From positions 186,001 to 250,000 of the forward strand of contig NZ_CP118575.1 of NCBI RefSeq assembly GCF_028898845.1: a DNA stretch of 64,000 nt, in the 5' to 3' direction. A model generated the notes under the pieces. The model searched no databases. It saw only the letters and a program-made list of their open reading frames with translations, and was not told the DNA's origin. Numbering within the stretch: the first letter of the stretch is position 1; each line of letters begins with the position of its first letter. Below, in pieces: positions 44,710-55,116 of the stretch. The translations under genes and the position numbers were made by a program. This DNA is from Streptomyces sp. WZ-12 (lineage in GTDB: Bacteria; Actinomycetota; Actinomycetes; Streptomycetales; Streptomycetaceae).

Positions 44710-45405
44710 ATTTTGATCTTGTTGTTGTGGCCTTCGACGGCGCCGGAGCTGTAGTGGAGGCTGAGGCCGGCGACGACGGCGTCGAGGTCTTGGCCGAGGC
44801 CGGTGACGAAGGTGTGCAGGGCGGGCAGGTCGTCGGCCTGGACGCTCGTGATCCACTGGTTCAGGTCCCGACCCTGACGGTTGTTCATGAGCTCGGCGAA
44901 CGCGCGGACGTGGTGGGCGGTGCGGTCGAGTGCGGGGCAGCGGACGAGGATCGCCTTGAGCTGCTGGGCCTGGTCATCGGTGAGACGGTCGGGATGGCGG
45001 GTGAGCCAGCTGGTCACGTCCCGCACGGACGGCGCCTTGCGGGGGGGCGTGCGGGAAGTTCTCGCGGAGCATGGCCACGTAGACCTTCACGACGTTCTCA
45101 CCACCGGGGTAGCCGCGCTCGCGTACTTCCTCGAAGAGGCGGCGGGCGACGGTGCAGCCCTCCGCTCACCGCTGGTGCAGGTAGGGCTTGTAGGGGTCGA
45201 GGATGCTGGCCCGGCCGGCCCACCGGCCGACCAAGAGCTCGTCCGCGCTCGCCGCATTGGCGAAGCGACGGACGGTATTGCGGGCCAGTTCAAGCTGACG
45301 GGCGATCGCGCGCAGTCCAACGCCCTGGTCGAGGAGGGCGTTGAGGTGCCTCGAGGTTTCCGGACAGGCGTCCAATAGGATCGCCTGGAACAGGGAACGA
45401 GGAAC
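44710..45405 (-). pseudogene. ISL3-family transposase fragment (ISL3-C)
   Basis: Minus-strand pieces: ETSRHLNALLDQGVGLRAIA and LILDPYKPYLHQR-like (45166-45400), then a shifted frame with RDVTSWLTRHPDRLTDDQ and ALHTFVTGLGQDLDAVVAGL (44710-45026), ending SGAVEGHNNKIK at the IS3-B border. The N-terminal part is missing. Confidence 0.78.
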
Positions 45406-45410
45406 AAGCA

Positions 45411-46492
45411 GTGGCACCGAGAAAGTACTCCCCGGAGTTCCGTGAGGAAGCCGTCCGGATTGCCTTGAGTTCGAGCAAGACGGTCACCGAGGTCGGCCGG
45501 GAACTCGAGATAAATCCGGAGACGCTCCGTGGCTGGATGAAGAAGCACCAGAAGCGGAATGAGTTGCCCGCCGATGCCGGCCTGCCCGTCAGTGAGCGTG
45601 CGCGACTGAAAGAGCTGGAACGGCGCAACCACGAGCTCGAGATGGAGAACGCCTTCCTGACAAAAAGCCGCAGCGTACTTCGCGAAGGATCCCCGGTAGC
45701 GAGCAAGTACGAGTTCATCGATGAGATGCGACTTGATACGGCGGAGTACGTCTACAGCGTCGAGTTCATGTGCAGCAGACTCGGCGTTTGCAGATCCGGC
45801 TACTACGAATGGCGCGACCGTCCAGAATCCGCAACAGCCAAGCGGCGCGAGGAACTGAAAATGCTCATCAAGAAGGCATTCGAGGAATCCGACAGCACCT
45901 ATGGCTACCGGCGCGTCCACGCCCAGCTGGCCCGCTGGGGCCGCGCCGTCGGCCCGGAGCTGGTCCGCCGCCTCATGCGCGAGATGGGCCTGGAACCCTG
46001 CCAGCCGAGGCCGAATCGTTTCGGCCTCACCCAAGCCACGGCCAGCCTGGTGCCAGACCTTGTCGGCCGCGACTTCACCGCCGACACACCCGGCGAAAAA
46101 CTTGTCGGCGACATCACCTACATACCGACGACAGAGGGCTGGCTTTATCTCGCGACCATTATCGACTGCTGCAGCAAGGAAGTTATCGGCTACGCAATGG
46201 ATGACCACTACCGGACGCCGCTCATCGTCCGGGCTATCCGTAACGCGGCACGAAACCGCAAGCTCACCAAGGGCGCGATATTTCATAGCGATCGCGGCAG
46301 CAACTCCATGTCCACCGAGTTCGCAGATGTCCTCAAGAAGCTTCAACTCCGAAAGTCCGCCGGGCGCACGGGGATCTGTTTCGACAACGCGATGGCCGAA
46401 TCATTCTTCGGAGTCCTCAAGAACTAACGCGTATCGCGCGTCACGTACTTGACCCGCGAGGCCGCACGACAGGACATCACTCGATACATAGA
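45411..46492 (+). pseudogene. IS3-E transposase with fused frames and nonsense codon
   Basis: The frame from GTG 45411 reads OrfA (KYSPEFREEAVRIALSSSKT, zipper ELERRNHELEMEN) straight into OrfB (SKYEFIDEMRLDTAEYVYSV) with no frameshift. The DDE residues are in VGDITYIPT, FHSDRGSN and NAMAESFF. At 46425-46427 a TAA replaces the usual Glu of KNERVSRV; the same frame then gives RVSRVTYLTREAARQDITRYIE before being cut. The element's right end is lost to an IS256 fragment. Confidence 0.82.
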
Positions 46493-46555
46493 ATAGAAGC
46501 TGCGAATAGCCGCGTGAAATAGACCGCCAGACGACTGTCCGGAAAACGCGAGGCC

Positions 46556-46848
46556 CCTCAGGTTGCCGCCGACGGCCTTCTCATGCTTCTCGTGGCCGAG
46601 ATGGTCGGCGAACTCGCCTTTGAGGGCGGACGCGAGGATCTTCTTCGTGAGCTGCAGCAGCCCGCCCTGGCCTGTCAGCCGGATCCCGTCGGCCTTCGCA
46701 CGGTCCACCAGCTGGCTGATCAGCTGGTCGTCCAGAGCATCCGGAGCCCCCGCGGGCTTCACTTCCTCGACGGCCTCACCCGAGATGATCACGCCTGTCA
46801 TCAGGTGTTACTTCCTGCTCGAAGATCCACCGTAGACCGTACAGCCCC
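46556..46848 (-). pseudogene. IS256-family (mutator) transposase, N-terminal fragment and end
   Basis: From GTG or ATG near 46801 the minus strand encodes about 80 residues (LVDRAKADGIRLTGQGGLLQ, ALKGEFADHLGHEKHE) typical of IS256 transposase starts. It loses similarity after GGN. The terminal 46810-46848 recurs at 286-324. Confidence 0.8.
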
Positions 46849-47468
46849 GGCTCTCTGACGAAGCCCTCGTGGTCGCCACCCGCTGCTTGGCAGCGGCTGA
46901 GATCGGGGGGATATTATAGAGAGCTGACTCAACGAGTGTTCATCCGGTCTGCCATGAGCAGTGGAACACCGAGCGCGTGTCAACTCACGGCCAGTGTTTA
47001 TCCGGCAACTGGCCGTCAGACTGCGGAATTCCCGGACGCGGGAGCGCCACCGATGACCTACCTCTTCCGAATGACCTGACCTGTCAGGAGCCGATCCAGC
47101 TGGGTTTCTATTGCCGACGTCTATACCATCGGAGGTTGGACCTGTCAAAGAGGAAGAATCGAGCAAAGGGCATGTCACTGTCGGCTGAGGCATCATGAAG
47201 AAGACAGTCTCCGTCTCCAGTCTTGCCCACCGATAATACACTCCTCTGTTCTTGACGCCGGGACGTTTATTCACAGCCCCCGGATCGGACCCGCCTACAG
47301 GCCCGTAGCCTGTGGAAGCATTGCAGGTGACGTTCGTTATGAATAAGCCTCTGGCCGTGTCCACACGATCGGCCCTAACAACAACGCTACTGGCGACGAA
47401 CAGACCATCACTGGCCTCGGGCCTGCTGGTAACTCCGCTCTATCCTCCCGATAACTTAGGGGGAACTC
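46849..47468 (+). other. Upstream region of the amidase gene, no gene supported
   Basis: About 620 bp without a convincing frame on either strand. The final bases TAGGGGGAACTC before ATG 47469 serve as a strong ribosome site. Promoter elements were not recognised. Confidence 0.5.
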
Positions 47469-49205
47469 ATGTGTACCTTTCCTGATTCTGCCTCTTACTG
47501 GCTTGAATACCTACCAAGAGTGGAAGACACGCCCGAGCGCACGCGCCTGGTCGACTACGAGATCCTGGAGCTGGCAACGCTATTCCGAGCAGGGCATACC
47601 ACCTCTGTGGAAGTGACGCAGGAATACCTGAGGCGGATCGACGAGTTCAACGGCCCTTTTGAAACCTACGACGAAAATGGCGGCTATAACGCGTTCGTCC
47701 GGGTCGACCACGACGCCGCACTACAGCAAGCCACAGACGCAGATGCCCGCCTGCGTGACGATCCGCAGGCTCCGCTGCTGTGCGGCATCCCTGTGGGAGC
47801 CAAGGACTCCATCGCTATCCAGGGCATGGAAGCTAAGAACGGCACTCACCTCTTCGACGGCAACCTCGCGGACAAAGATGCGGCTGCAGTAGCAGCCTTG
47901 CGGAGCGATGGCGCAGTGGTGCTGGGCCACACAATCGCCTCGGAGTTCTCTACCCACACCACAGGCACATTCGCGGGCAACGCCTGGGACCCGCGCTACA
48001 TCCCCGGTGGCTCGAGCCAAGGTTCAGGCGTCGCTCCGATAGCACGCCTGGCGGCAGCAGCGATCGGCGTCGAAACCGGTGGTTCGATCGTCACCCCGGC
48101 CGCCTGCAACGGTGTCAGCGCGATCAAACCGACTCTGGGACTGGTATCCGAAAGCGGCGTGATGCAGGGATCGCCTGGTATGGATGTTGCTGGCCCCATG
48201 GCACGCTCCATGCGTGACGCATCACTGCTGCTGAACGCAATGACTCGGTTCGACCAGCGAAACAATCCCGCCACCCTCGGCCCAGCACCGACGTACCCTC
48301 TAAAGCCGCAAGAAGCAGGAGAGCCTCTTGCCGGACTGCATATCGGCATCCCCCAGAGCGACTGGATGGGGGGAACCTCCGTTGGCCCCGGACGGCGACC
48401 ACCTGCCGACACCTACGACACTGACTACCGCACCGCGTTCGAACGATGCAAAGAAGAGCTGCGGGCCCTGGGCGCCGAGGTATATGAGTTCGAGGGGCTC
48501 GATCTGAGCGACCCCGACCACGACCCGTTCTCCAACGGCGAGTTGCAAGAGATCGACGGCATGCTGTTCACTGCTGCGCTGGCCAACCGAGGCCTCAACC
48601 AACGACGTTTGCGTCAGTTGGAAGCCGTGCGCGCATTTGCTGAAACCCGGCCGAACGGTCAGGAGCTCATCTATAAATACGCAATCGATTTCCTGATTCC
48701 GCGATATGCGCAACTATCATTCGCAACGCAACTGGCTAGTGAGCGTCGCCGCCGACTGCTGTGCGACGGCTACCAAGCTGCCTTAGAACAGGCAGATGTA
48801 GACTTCATGTTAGTTCTTCCGCTGGGGGCTCACATTCCAGTTCGCTTCCAGCCAGAAAACCCAAACTATGAACCCTCACACACTAATCAGCGCGCATTTT
48901 ACTCCCACCCGAATCTTATGGGATGGCCGATGGTTACCTTCCCGATCGGGTTGGGGAATAGCCTTCCCCTGCCAATCACCGCGGCCTTCTGGGGCCCACG
49001 CTTTAGCGAACCCTTACTGACCCAGGCAACGATCGACTACCAGCATCACTATCCCGACTACCACCACCTCGCCCCGCCAGATCCGTTATTCGGTCCAGCT
49101 ACGAAGAGGCCTCCTCAACAACCGCGTGTGGGGCCGCTCACCTCGATGACCACCGCAGATCCACTGGGATGGGAGCTGACTACGATGGCGGCAATGCTCC
49201 AGTGA
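47469..49205 (+). CDS. Amidase-signature family hydrolase
   Basis: 578 residues. The Ser-cisSer-Lys triad is visible: Lys112 in GIPVGAKDS, Ser182 in GGSSQGSG and Ser206 in ETGGSIVTPA, with spacing as in fatty-acid amide hydrolase-type enzymes. Family members cleave amide bonds in fatty amides, aryl amides, peptides or Glu-tRNA partners; GatA is unlikely because no gatB/gatC neighbours occur. No signal peptide is seen, so a cytoplasmic enzyme is expected. It is the only intact metabolic gene within the IS-rich part. Substrate unknown. Confidence 0.9.
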   Translation: MCTFPDSASYWLEYLPRVEDTPERTRLVDYEILELATLFRAGHTTSVEVTQEYLRRIDEFNGPFETYDENGGYNAFVRVDHDAALQQATDADARLRDDPQAPLLCGIPVGAKDSIAIQGMEAKNGTHLFDGNLADKDAAAVAALRSDGAVVLGHTIASEFSTHTTGTFAGNAWDPRYIPGGSSQGSGVAPIARLAAAAIGVETGGSIVTPAACNGVSAIKPTLGLVSESGVMQGSPGMDVAGPMARSMRDASLLLNAMTRFDQRNNPATLGPAPTYPLKPQEAGEPLAGLHIGIPQSDWMGGTSVGPGRRPPADTYDTDYRTAFERCKEELRALGAEVYEFEGLDLSDPDHDPFSNGELQEIDGMLFTAALANRGLNQRRLRQLEAVRAFAETRPNGQELIYKYAIDFLIPRYAQLSFATQLASERRRRLLCDGYQAALEQADVDFMLVLPLGAHIPVRFQPENPNYEPSHTNQRAFYSHPNLMGWPMVTFPIGLGNSLPLPITAAFWGPRFSEPLLTQATIDYQHHYPDYHHLAPPDPLFGPATKRPPQQPRVGPLTSMTTADPLGWELTTMAAMLQ

Positions 49206-49309
49206 ACGCTTCTCATCCTGCGGCACGCGGGTGATGACGGGTCCGTGACGTGGCAGGCCTCCTGGTCGTTCCGTTGCCGATCTCACTCATCAACGTCCGG
49301 ACGCAGGAG

Positions 49310-49464
49310 CCCTATTGGTCCCGTATCGTGCCATGCTCGATGTCCCGCACGAGGTCGTTGAGCACGTCTCGAGGCTGGTCTACGCCCGAAGGTGTGAGCT
49401 AAACGCCCGCTGGCGCAGGCTCGGCTGCTTCCGCCAAGCCCTCCTCGCCCTGGTACTGCAGGAA
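49310..49464 (+). pseudogene. IS5-type transposase N-terminal fragment
   Basis: The frame reads LVPYRAMLDVPHEVVEHVSR and RRLGCFRQALLALVLQE, the opening of an IS5/HARBI1-like transposase, and ends at TGA where the next IS begins. The 104 bp before it after the amidase gene show nothing recognisable. Confidence 0.55.
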
Positions 49465-49629
49465 TGACCTTCCCCTCGTAGTGTGGAGGCGTGGCTGAAG
49501 GGGAAGTTGAGGATCATGGGTGGGAAGCGACGGTCGTATGACGCGCCGTTTCGTGAGGGTGCGGTGCGGATCGTGCTGGAGACCGGGAAGCCGGCCGCAG
49601 AGGTTGCGCGGGACCTGGGCGTGCACAGT
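49465..49629 (+). pseudogene. IS3-C left end and OrfA start, truncated
   Basis: The first 165 bp of IS3-C (TGACCTTCCCCTCGTAG end) and OrfA through GVH are identical to 55066-55230. It then jumps to unrelated IS1182 sequence. Confidence 0.85.
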
Positions 49630-49632
49630 CAG

Positions 49633-49890
49633 CTGCCGTCCGTACTGGGTGGAGCGGGTGCACTGATCGCGCACGGGGCAGGGTGCGCAAATGGCGGTCG
49701 CGAAGCGGATGCGGAGCGCGTCCCGGCCGTTGTTGTCCACACCTTGTGTCCAGTGCCTGCTCGTGGCGCCGGTCGGGCAGACGGCCTGCCTGGCCTGCCA
49801 GTCGATGGCGAAGGCGGTCTTACCGAAGCCGCCGCCCCGGCTGCCTGCAGGGTGTTGTTCGACCGGGCCGGCCCGGTGACTGTGACGCCA
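49633..49890 (-). pseudogene. IS1182-family transposase fragment
   Basis: Minus-strand codons give FGKTAFAIDWQARQAVCPTG and CAPCPVRDQCTRS, the cysteine-rich C-terminal region of IS1182 transposases. Both ends are lost. The 160 bp after it (to 50049) show no gene. Confidence 0.7.
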
Positions 49891-50049
49891 CGGGAGACCG
49901 GTGCGGTCAGCAGCAGCTCGGCAGAGGTGTATCCTCTCGGTGTGAGGTCTCAGGAGATGCTTGACCGTTTGTGCTCTGGACATGGTTGACACGTTCGGCT
50001 GAATGCCCGTGATCTCCCGTCCCCTTGCGGGGCAGGAGTGCTTCCGTAA

Positions 50050-50777
50050 GTGGTCGTGGATGTACAGCAGTTGGCCGAGTACCGCTACCGGGCCGTGCGC
50101 GAGGTGCTCGGTGGGTCTCCGGTCGCCACGGTCCCGTCCCGGCTGCGACCTGAGGACATCGCCTACCTGACCATGCGCTACGGCGCCCGGCCGGCCGGTC
50201 CCGAGCCCACATCCCCCGCCCTGCCCCGGGCCCGCGGCGGAACGGCCATCCTCGCCGCCGGCGAACCGATCGAGGTCGAACGCAAGGTCCTGCGGGACGG
50301 CATCGTCTGTCTGGCCGGCGGTCGCTACAGGTCGGCTTTGCCCTGGCTGGACGCACGATCACCCTCCGGCTCGACGGGCACCTCATGCATGCCATCGCCG
50401 ACAACGCCCTGATGGGAACGTGGCCCTGCCCCGTTCCAGCCAACCGCCTGGAGCAGACCCACGGGGCTCGGACAGCGGCTTCCCCGCTACCCCCTCCGCC
50501 CCTGCCGACCGGTGCCATCCAAGCCCAGCGCAAGGTGCATGCGAGCGGCCGCTTCCAGATCAACGGGCAGTTCATCAAGCTCGGCCCCCGGCATGCCGGA
50601 AAGATCGTCACCGTCGTCATCGAGGACACCCACTACCGGATCCTGCACGGAGAGGACGAACTCGCCGTCAGGCCCCGCAAGAACCTCGGACCGATCACCA
50701 GGCTCTACGTCAAAGGCATGGGCACCCAGAAGGACCGTCAAGGATCTCCTGACAACAAACCGTCAGGGAAGTCCTGA
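50050..50777 (+). pseudogene. IS481-like transposase with catalytic core deleted
   Basis: The first 30 residues (VDVQQLAEYRYRAVREVLGGSPV) match the IS481 N-terminal helix-turn-helix; the rest resembles the C-terminal beta domain (GRFQINGQFIKLGPRHAGKIVTV, DTHYRILHG). The rve core is missing. A frame slip near 50325 (one base short in TACAGGTC) separates 50050-50325 from 50330-50777. Confidence 0.7.
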
Positions 50778-50855
50778 GACCTCACACCGACATATCCGGC
50801 ATCCACCAGGTGCTCCGCCGGCAAGTGTTCAAATCTCGGTCAAACCCGGAGCGGT

Positions 50856-51536
50856 TCAGTTCTTGCCATCACGGGGCTGGTTGCCCGGCGCAAGACCTGC
50901 CTGGTAGGCGAGGATGGCGGCCTGCGTCCGGTTCTCGAGCCCCAGGTGTGTCAGCATGCGCGACGCATACGTTTTGACACTGGCGAGGGAAAGGTGGAGT
51001 TCCGCAGCGATCCTCTGGTTGGTGTAACCGGCGCCGATGAGGGCGAGGACGGCACGTTCGCCGTCCTTCAGCGAATCGATCTTCTCCTGGAGGCCGCTGG
51101 AACTCGTTGGTTTCCTCGCATGGGCTCGGCTCACCAGCTTGGCCGTGATCTCCGGTGACATCACCGTGCCGCCCATCGCCACCATCCTCACTGCAGTGAC
51201 CAGTTCCTCGGACCTGAGGTCCTTCAGCAGGAAGCCTGAGGCACCCGCGTTGAGGGCCTCGATCACCAGATCGTCGGTGTTGAACGTGGTCAGGGCCAGC
51301 ACCTTCGGGGGGCTTTCGAGCCGCATCAGCTTGATGGTGGCCTCGACACCGCCGATGCGCGGCATACGGAGCTCCATGATGACGACATCGGGCTGGTGCT
51401 CCTGGGTTGCGCTGACCGCCTCTACCCCGTCTGCCGCCTCCCCGACGACGACGAACTGGTCGTCCGCCTCTAGAACGGAACGCAGCCCAGAACGGATGAG
51501 GCTCTGGTCATCGACAATCAGAACGCGGATGGCCAT
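50856..51536 (-). CDS. NarL/FixJ-type response regulator with Glu at the phospho site
   Basis: 226 residues from ATG 51536 (GAAGGAAG upstream). The receiver domain has the acidic pair VDD (9-10), the switch threonine in LTTF and Lys in LLKD, but the phospho-acceptor position reads VIMELRMP with Glu55 where family members have Asp. The C-terminal LuxR helix-turn-helix (GYTNQRIAAELHLSLASVKTY) is intact. No histidine kinase gene is adjacent; upstream DNA has been replaced by IS3-D. Glu can mimic phospho-Asp, so constitutive activity is a possibility. Confidence 0.92.
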   Translation of the reverse strand: MAIRVLIVDDQSLIRSGLRSVLEADDQFVVVGEAADGVEAVSATQEHQPDVVIMELRMPRIGGVEATIKLMRLESPPKVLALTTFNTDDLVIEALNAGASGFLLKDLRSEELVTAVRMVAMGGTVMSPEITAKLVSRAHARKPTSSSGLQEKIDSLKDGERAVLALIGAGYTNQRIAAELHLSLASVKTYASRMLTHLGLENRTQAAILAYQAGLAPGNQPRDGKN

Positions 51537-51695
51537 GGGTCTTCCTTCATTGTGGCAAGGGGCGTACTCACCCTGAAAGTCCACCCTTGGGTCGACGACG
51601 TGCCATGAGGCACGAGATGCAGGGTTGCGGCCCGAGTTTCCGGGGTGAGGGCTTCGGCAGCAGCGCGGTTCCGCTGCCCTGATGGTGCTGTGCGC

Positions 51696-52840
51696 CTATG
51701 GGTGGCTTCGTTGAATGGATGGGCAGAGCCCTGCCGGGTCCGAGCAGGAGATCCCGGAGCTCTTCGCGGGCTGCGGCAAGCGTGTCAGTGCCTTGGATTT
51801 GATCGCTTCGGTGCGTGTCAAGTCAAATGAGACGTGTGTGACGTCATGAGGCTTGTGGTTGAGGTTGCTGGCGTTTGGCGGGGTTGTTGATCCATGCTTG
51901 CGTTGGGATCTGGGGGGGCGCAGGGTGAAGCGTTCGGGGTGGCGCTCGTATGCCTCGGTCAGGGTGATGGCCCGTTGGTCGTGGACCTCGGCGGCGGTGC
52001 CGAAATGCGCCGAGGCGGGGGTGTGCAGGCCGATCCCGGAGTGCCGGTGCTCGTGGTTGTAGTAGCTGATGAACGCGTCGAACCAGTCCCGTGCGTGCGC
52101 GAGGGAATCGAACCTCTCGGGGAAGTCCGGTGCGTACTTCGCGGTCTTGAACTGGCTTTCGGAGTAGGGATTGTCGTTGCTCGTCTTCGGCCTTGAGTGG
52201 GACCGGGTGACGCCGAGGTCGATCAACGGCTGAGAGACCTTCTTCGAGGTCATCGAGGTGCCGCGATCCGCGTGCACGGTCTCGGGCACGATGCCGTTGC
52301 GGGTGATGGTCTCGCGGATCAGCTCCTCGGCGCGGTCGGCGGATTCGGCCCGCTCGACGGTGTGGCCGACCACATAGCGCGAGTAGATGTCGATGATCAC
52401 ATAGGCATGGAACCAGCTCCCTTTCTCCGGCCCGGCGAGCCTGGTGATGTCCCAGGTGAAGACCTGCGACGGTGCGGTGGCGACCAGCTCGGGCACCGTC
52501 TTGGCCGGATGGGTGGCCTGACGGCGTCGTTCACCGCTTTGCCCGGCCGCCCGAAGGATCCGGTACATGGTGCGGATGGAGCAGTGGTAGCGGCCTTCGT
52601 CCAGCTCGCGGGCCCAGATCTGCGCAGGCGCAAGTTCGGCATAGCGCGGGCTGTTCATCAACGCCAGCAAGGCGGTGCGCTCCTGGGTCGACAGTGCCGA
52701 GGCCGGTGTGGGCCTGGGATTCTTCGGTTTCGGCTCTGCCGGATGCAGCCAGCGGTGGTGGGTGGCCCGTGAACGGCCGGCCAGTCGGCACGCGGTCCGA
52801 TGCCCACGTACTTCTTCAACTCCTCAACGAGCTCGGCGAG
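51696..52840 (-). pseudogene. IS3-D OrfB
   Basis: The DDE core is present (FTWDITRLAGP, VHADRGTSM, NPYSESQFKT). The 5' portion (HLAELVEELKKYVG) and the continuation CRLAGRSRATHHRW are in different frames, switching near 52805. The stop at 51696 lies ~120 bases beyond the estimated IS end, so the last ~40 residues are host sequence. Confidence 0.75.
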
Positions 52841-53304
52841 ATGCTCGTCGAGGACGTGGTTCAGTCCGTGCTCTCGGAGAGTAGTTCCAAGAGCTTTACC
52901 CCTTTTCCCATCACCTCCAGCGCGGCGTCTCGCTTCTCCACCTCCCTCTCCAGACGCGCGATACGCCGCCGCAGCTTCCCGTTCTCGATCTCGGCTGCCG
53001 GCCTCTTCGGCCGCACGCCCGCCGTCCGCCGGTCGGCCAGGGCACCCAGAGCACTCGCATCCCGGGCGGCCCGCCACTCCTTGACATGGGAGTCGTACAG
53101 ACGCTCACGCCGCAGCACAGCCCTCTTCTCCCCCTTCGCGGCGGCGTCGTACTCCTCAACGATCCGCAACTTGTACTCCGGACTGAAGGTACGGCGCCTC
53201 GGCCTGGCAGCCGGATCTATCACGGGAATGTTCTCGCTGGTCATACCGAGCTGGTCTCCTATCGCGCCCTATCAGGCTAACAAGACAAAACGAGGCGTTT
53301 CACA
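51816..53304 (-). mobile_element. IS3-D element
   Basis: The right end TGTGAAACGCC (read leftward from 53304) is shared with the relic at 41334. The left end is placed at TGTCAAG 51816 from partial end similarity only. No target duplication seen. Confidence 0.65.
52861..53244 (-). CDS. IS3-D OrfA
   Basis: 127 residues, MTSENIPVIDPAARPRRRTF start, [20 protein letters not shown] helix-turn-helix, C-terminal coiled coil (LRRRIARLEREVEKRDAAL). Intact. Confidence 0.88.
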   Translation of the reverse strand: MTSENIPVIDPAARPRRRTFSPEYKLRIVEEYDAAAKGEKRAVLRRERLYDSHVKEWRAARDASALGALADRRTAGVRPKRPAAEIENGKLRRRIARLEREVEKRDAALEVMGKGVKLLELLSESTD

Positions 53305-53465
53305 CCACGCTGTCACAGAGGGCTTCGACGAGGTCGTCGAGTTGCAGCGCATTGGTGTTGAGGATTGCTGCGGCAGATACAGGGCCGCATTAAAGCCTTT
53401 GGACGCCGGCTGGAAAGACCTCGTCGAACGTTCCACCGCGCTGCACTCGGTGGGACGTTCCATCG
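53305..53465 (+). other. Possible 3' fragment of an unknown gene
   Basis: The plus strand reads TEGFDEVVELQRIGVEDCC and LDAGWKDLVERSTALHSVGR, which looks coded, between two IS borders. It has no start and no recognised family. Confidence 0.3.
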
Positions 53466-53489
53466 AGGCTAGGTCGTTTCTGATGGCTC

Positions 53490-53737
53490 TTGCTGGGGTG
53501 GTGGATCAGTGCTCTGGCTGGGCAGTTGCGTCGTTTGGTGCGGCGACATGAGCTCACGGACGCGCAGTGGCAGAAGATTGAGGCTTTACTGCCCGCCAAT
53601 GGCAAGCCTGGCCGGCAGTGGGCCGATCACCGCACAGTGATCAACGGGGTGCTGTTCAGAGCCCGTACCGGTGTTCCCTGGCCGGACCTGCCCGAACGGT
53701 ACGGCCCCTGGCAGACCGTCTACGAACGCCACCGCCG
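53490..53737 (+). pseudogene. IS5-family transposase N-terminal fragment
   Basis: The frame gives LRRLVRRHELTDAQWQKIEA and WADHRTVINGVLFRARTGVP, then ERYGPWQTVYERHRR, the start of an IS5 transposase. It is cut by the IS3-A end at 53738. Confidence 0.85.
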
Positions 53738-54064
53738 TGAGGTTCCCCCGTCGTTCGGGAGGCGCTGATCAGCTGGTCAGGAGGGGTTGACGGGGTTTCA
53801 GGTTCGCTCGTTCGGCCGTTGCCTGCTCGGCGTAGTACTTCTCCTCGAATTCGATCGGGCTGAGGAAGCCGAGTCGTTCCTGGGTGCGGCGGGAGTTATA
53901 GAAGCCGTCTGTGTACTCGAAGAGCGCGAGGTTCGCCTCGGCACGTGTGGCGAAGACGCGGCCGCGCACGCACTCGGTCTTGATCAGCATCCACAGGTTC
54001 TCCGCGAGGGCGTTGTCGTAGCTGTCCCCGACGGAGCCCATGGACGCGTCAACTCCTGCCCGCA
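53738..54064 (-). mobile_element. IS3-A copy 4, partial
   Basis: The terminal 327 bp of IS3-A, covering the last 98 OrfB codons (AGVDASMGSVGDSYDNALAEN). It has Tyr in GDSYDN where full copies have His. Cut at 54065 by an IS3-C end. Confidence 0.88.
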
Positions 54065-55065
54065 TGTCAATCCCCTGGAAACGTGGAGGACTTCCTTATG
54101 CTGCTCGGTCTTCCTGGTGCGCCCGCATCCGGGCTTCGGTGATCGTCCGTTCGAACTCCACCGGGGGCAGTCCGCCGGCGGCGCTGTGCCTGCGGCGGGT
54201 GTTGAAGAAGTCCGTGATCCATGTGGCGATCTTCAGTCGGGCCCCGGCACGGGTGGCGAAGCGGTGCCGGTGGATGTATTCGACCTTGATCGAGGAGTGG
54301 AAGGATTCGGCGGCCGCGTTGTCCAGGGCCGAGCCCACGCGCCCCATGGACTGCACCACACCCAGCCGGTCACACAGGCTGTTGTACGTCTCGCTGGTGT
54401 ATTCCGACCCGCGGTCCGAGTGGAAGATCACGCCGTCCACGGCGCCACCCCGTGTCGCGGCGGCCATCTGCAGCGACACGCTGACCAGGGCTGCATCGTG
54501 CCGCTCACCCATCGCGTAGCCGAGCACCCGGCGCGAGAACGCGTCATGGACGGAGGAGAGGTAGAGCTTGCCCTCGCCCGTTTCGATCTCCGTCATATCG
54601 CCCCACCACAACACGTCCGGGGCGATCGCGTCGAAGCGACGAAGCACCAGGTCACGGGCTGCTTTCCGCTTGCCCTGACGGGGCAGGTTCTTCCGTCGGC
54701 GCGGGGGTTTGCGGCCCTGGAGCCCGAGCTCGGCCAGCCCCTGGGCGACAGTGTTCACCGAGACCTGCCAGCCCTCGGCCCACAGGTCCAGCGTGATCCT
54801 CGGCGAACCGTACGTATTCCCCGACGCGTTGAAGAAGTGGGTGACCCTCTCGGCCAAAGCCGCGCGTCTGACCTCGCGTTTCGTCGGTTCCGACGGACGG
54901 CGGCACCACTTGTAGAACCAGGACTCGGACACCCCGAGCGCTCGGCAAGACACGGCGTGCGGGACGTGGTGCTCGGTCCGCTGGCCGGCGATGAAGCCCG
55001 CAACCGTCACTTCGTCGCCTCCTTCACCCAGAGGACCACGGAACGCTTGAGGACATCACGCTCCA
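54065..55065 (-). mobile_element. IS3-C copy 1, lacking most of OrfA
   Basis: It begins with TGTCAATCCCCTGG, the right end of IS3-C. OrfB is intact, but the OrfA gene stops at its last ~18 codons where the left end of copy 2 starts (55066), placing the two copies tail to tail with a shared border. Confidence 0.88.
54096..55010 (-). CDS. IS3-C copy 1 OrfB
   Basis: 304 residues with D in [10 protein letters not shown] in [10 protein letters not shown] in DNAAAESFH. Differs from copy 2 by VAQGLAEL (copy 2 VAQVLAEL) and NLPRQG (copy 2 NLTRQG). Without OrfA it is unlikely to act alone. Confidence 0.92.
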   Translation of the reverse strand: MTVAGFIAGQRTEHHVPHAVSCRALGVSESWFYKWCRRPSEPTKREVRRAALAERVTHFFNASGNTYGSPRITLDLWAEGWQVSVNTVAQGLAELGLQGRKPPRRRKNLPRQGKRKAARDLVLRRFDAIAPDVLWWGDMTEIETGEGKLYLSSVHDAFSRRVLGYAMGERHDAALVSVSLQMAAATRGGAVDGVIFHSDRGSEYTSETYNSLCDRLGVVQSMGRVGSALDNAAAESFHSSIKVEYIHRHRFATRAGARLKIATWITDFFNTRRRHSAAGGLPPVEFERTITEARMRAHQEDRAA

Positions 55066-55116
55066 TGACCTTCCCCTCGTAGTGTGGAGGCGTGGCTGAA
55101 GGGGAAGTTGAGGATC

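Noticed and set aside
47469..49205. GatA subunit of Glu-tRNA amidotransferase
   Set aside because: There are no gatB or gatC neighbours, and the long C-terminal region differs; kept as a general amidase-signature enzyme.
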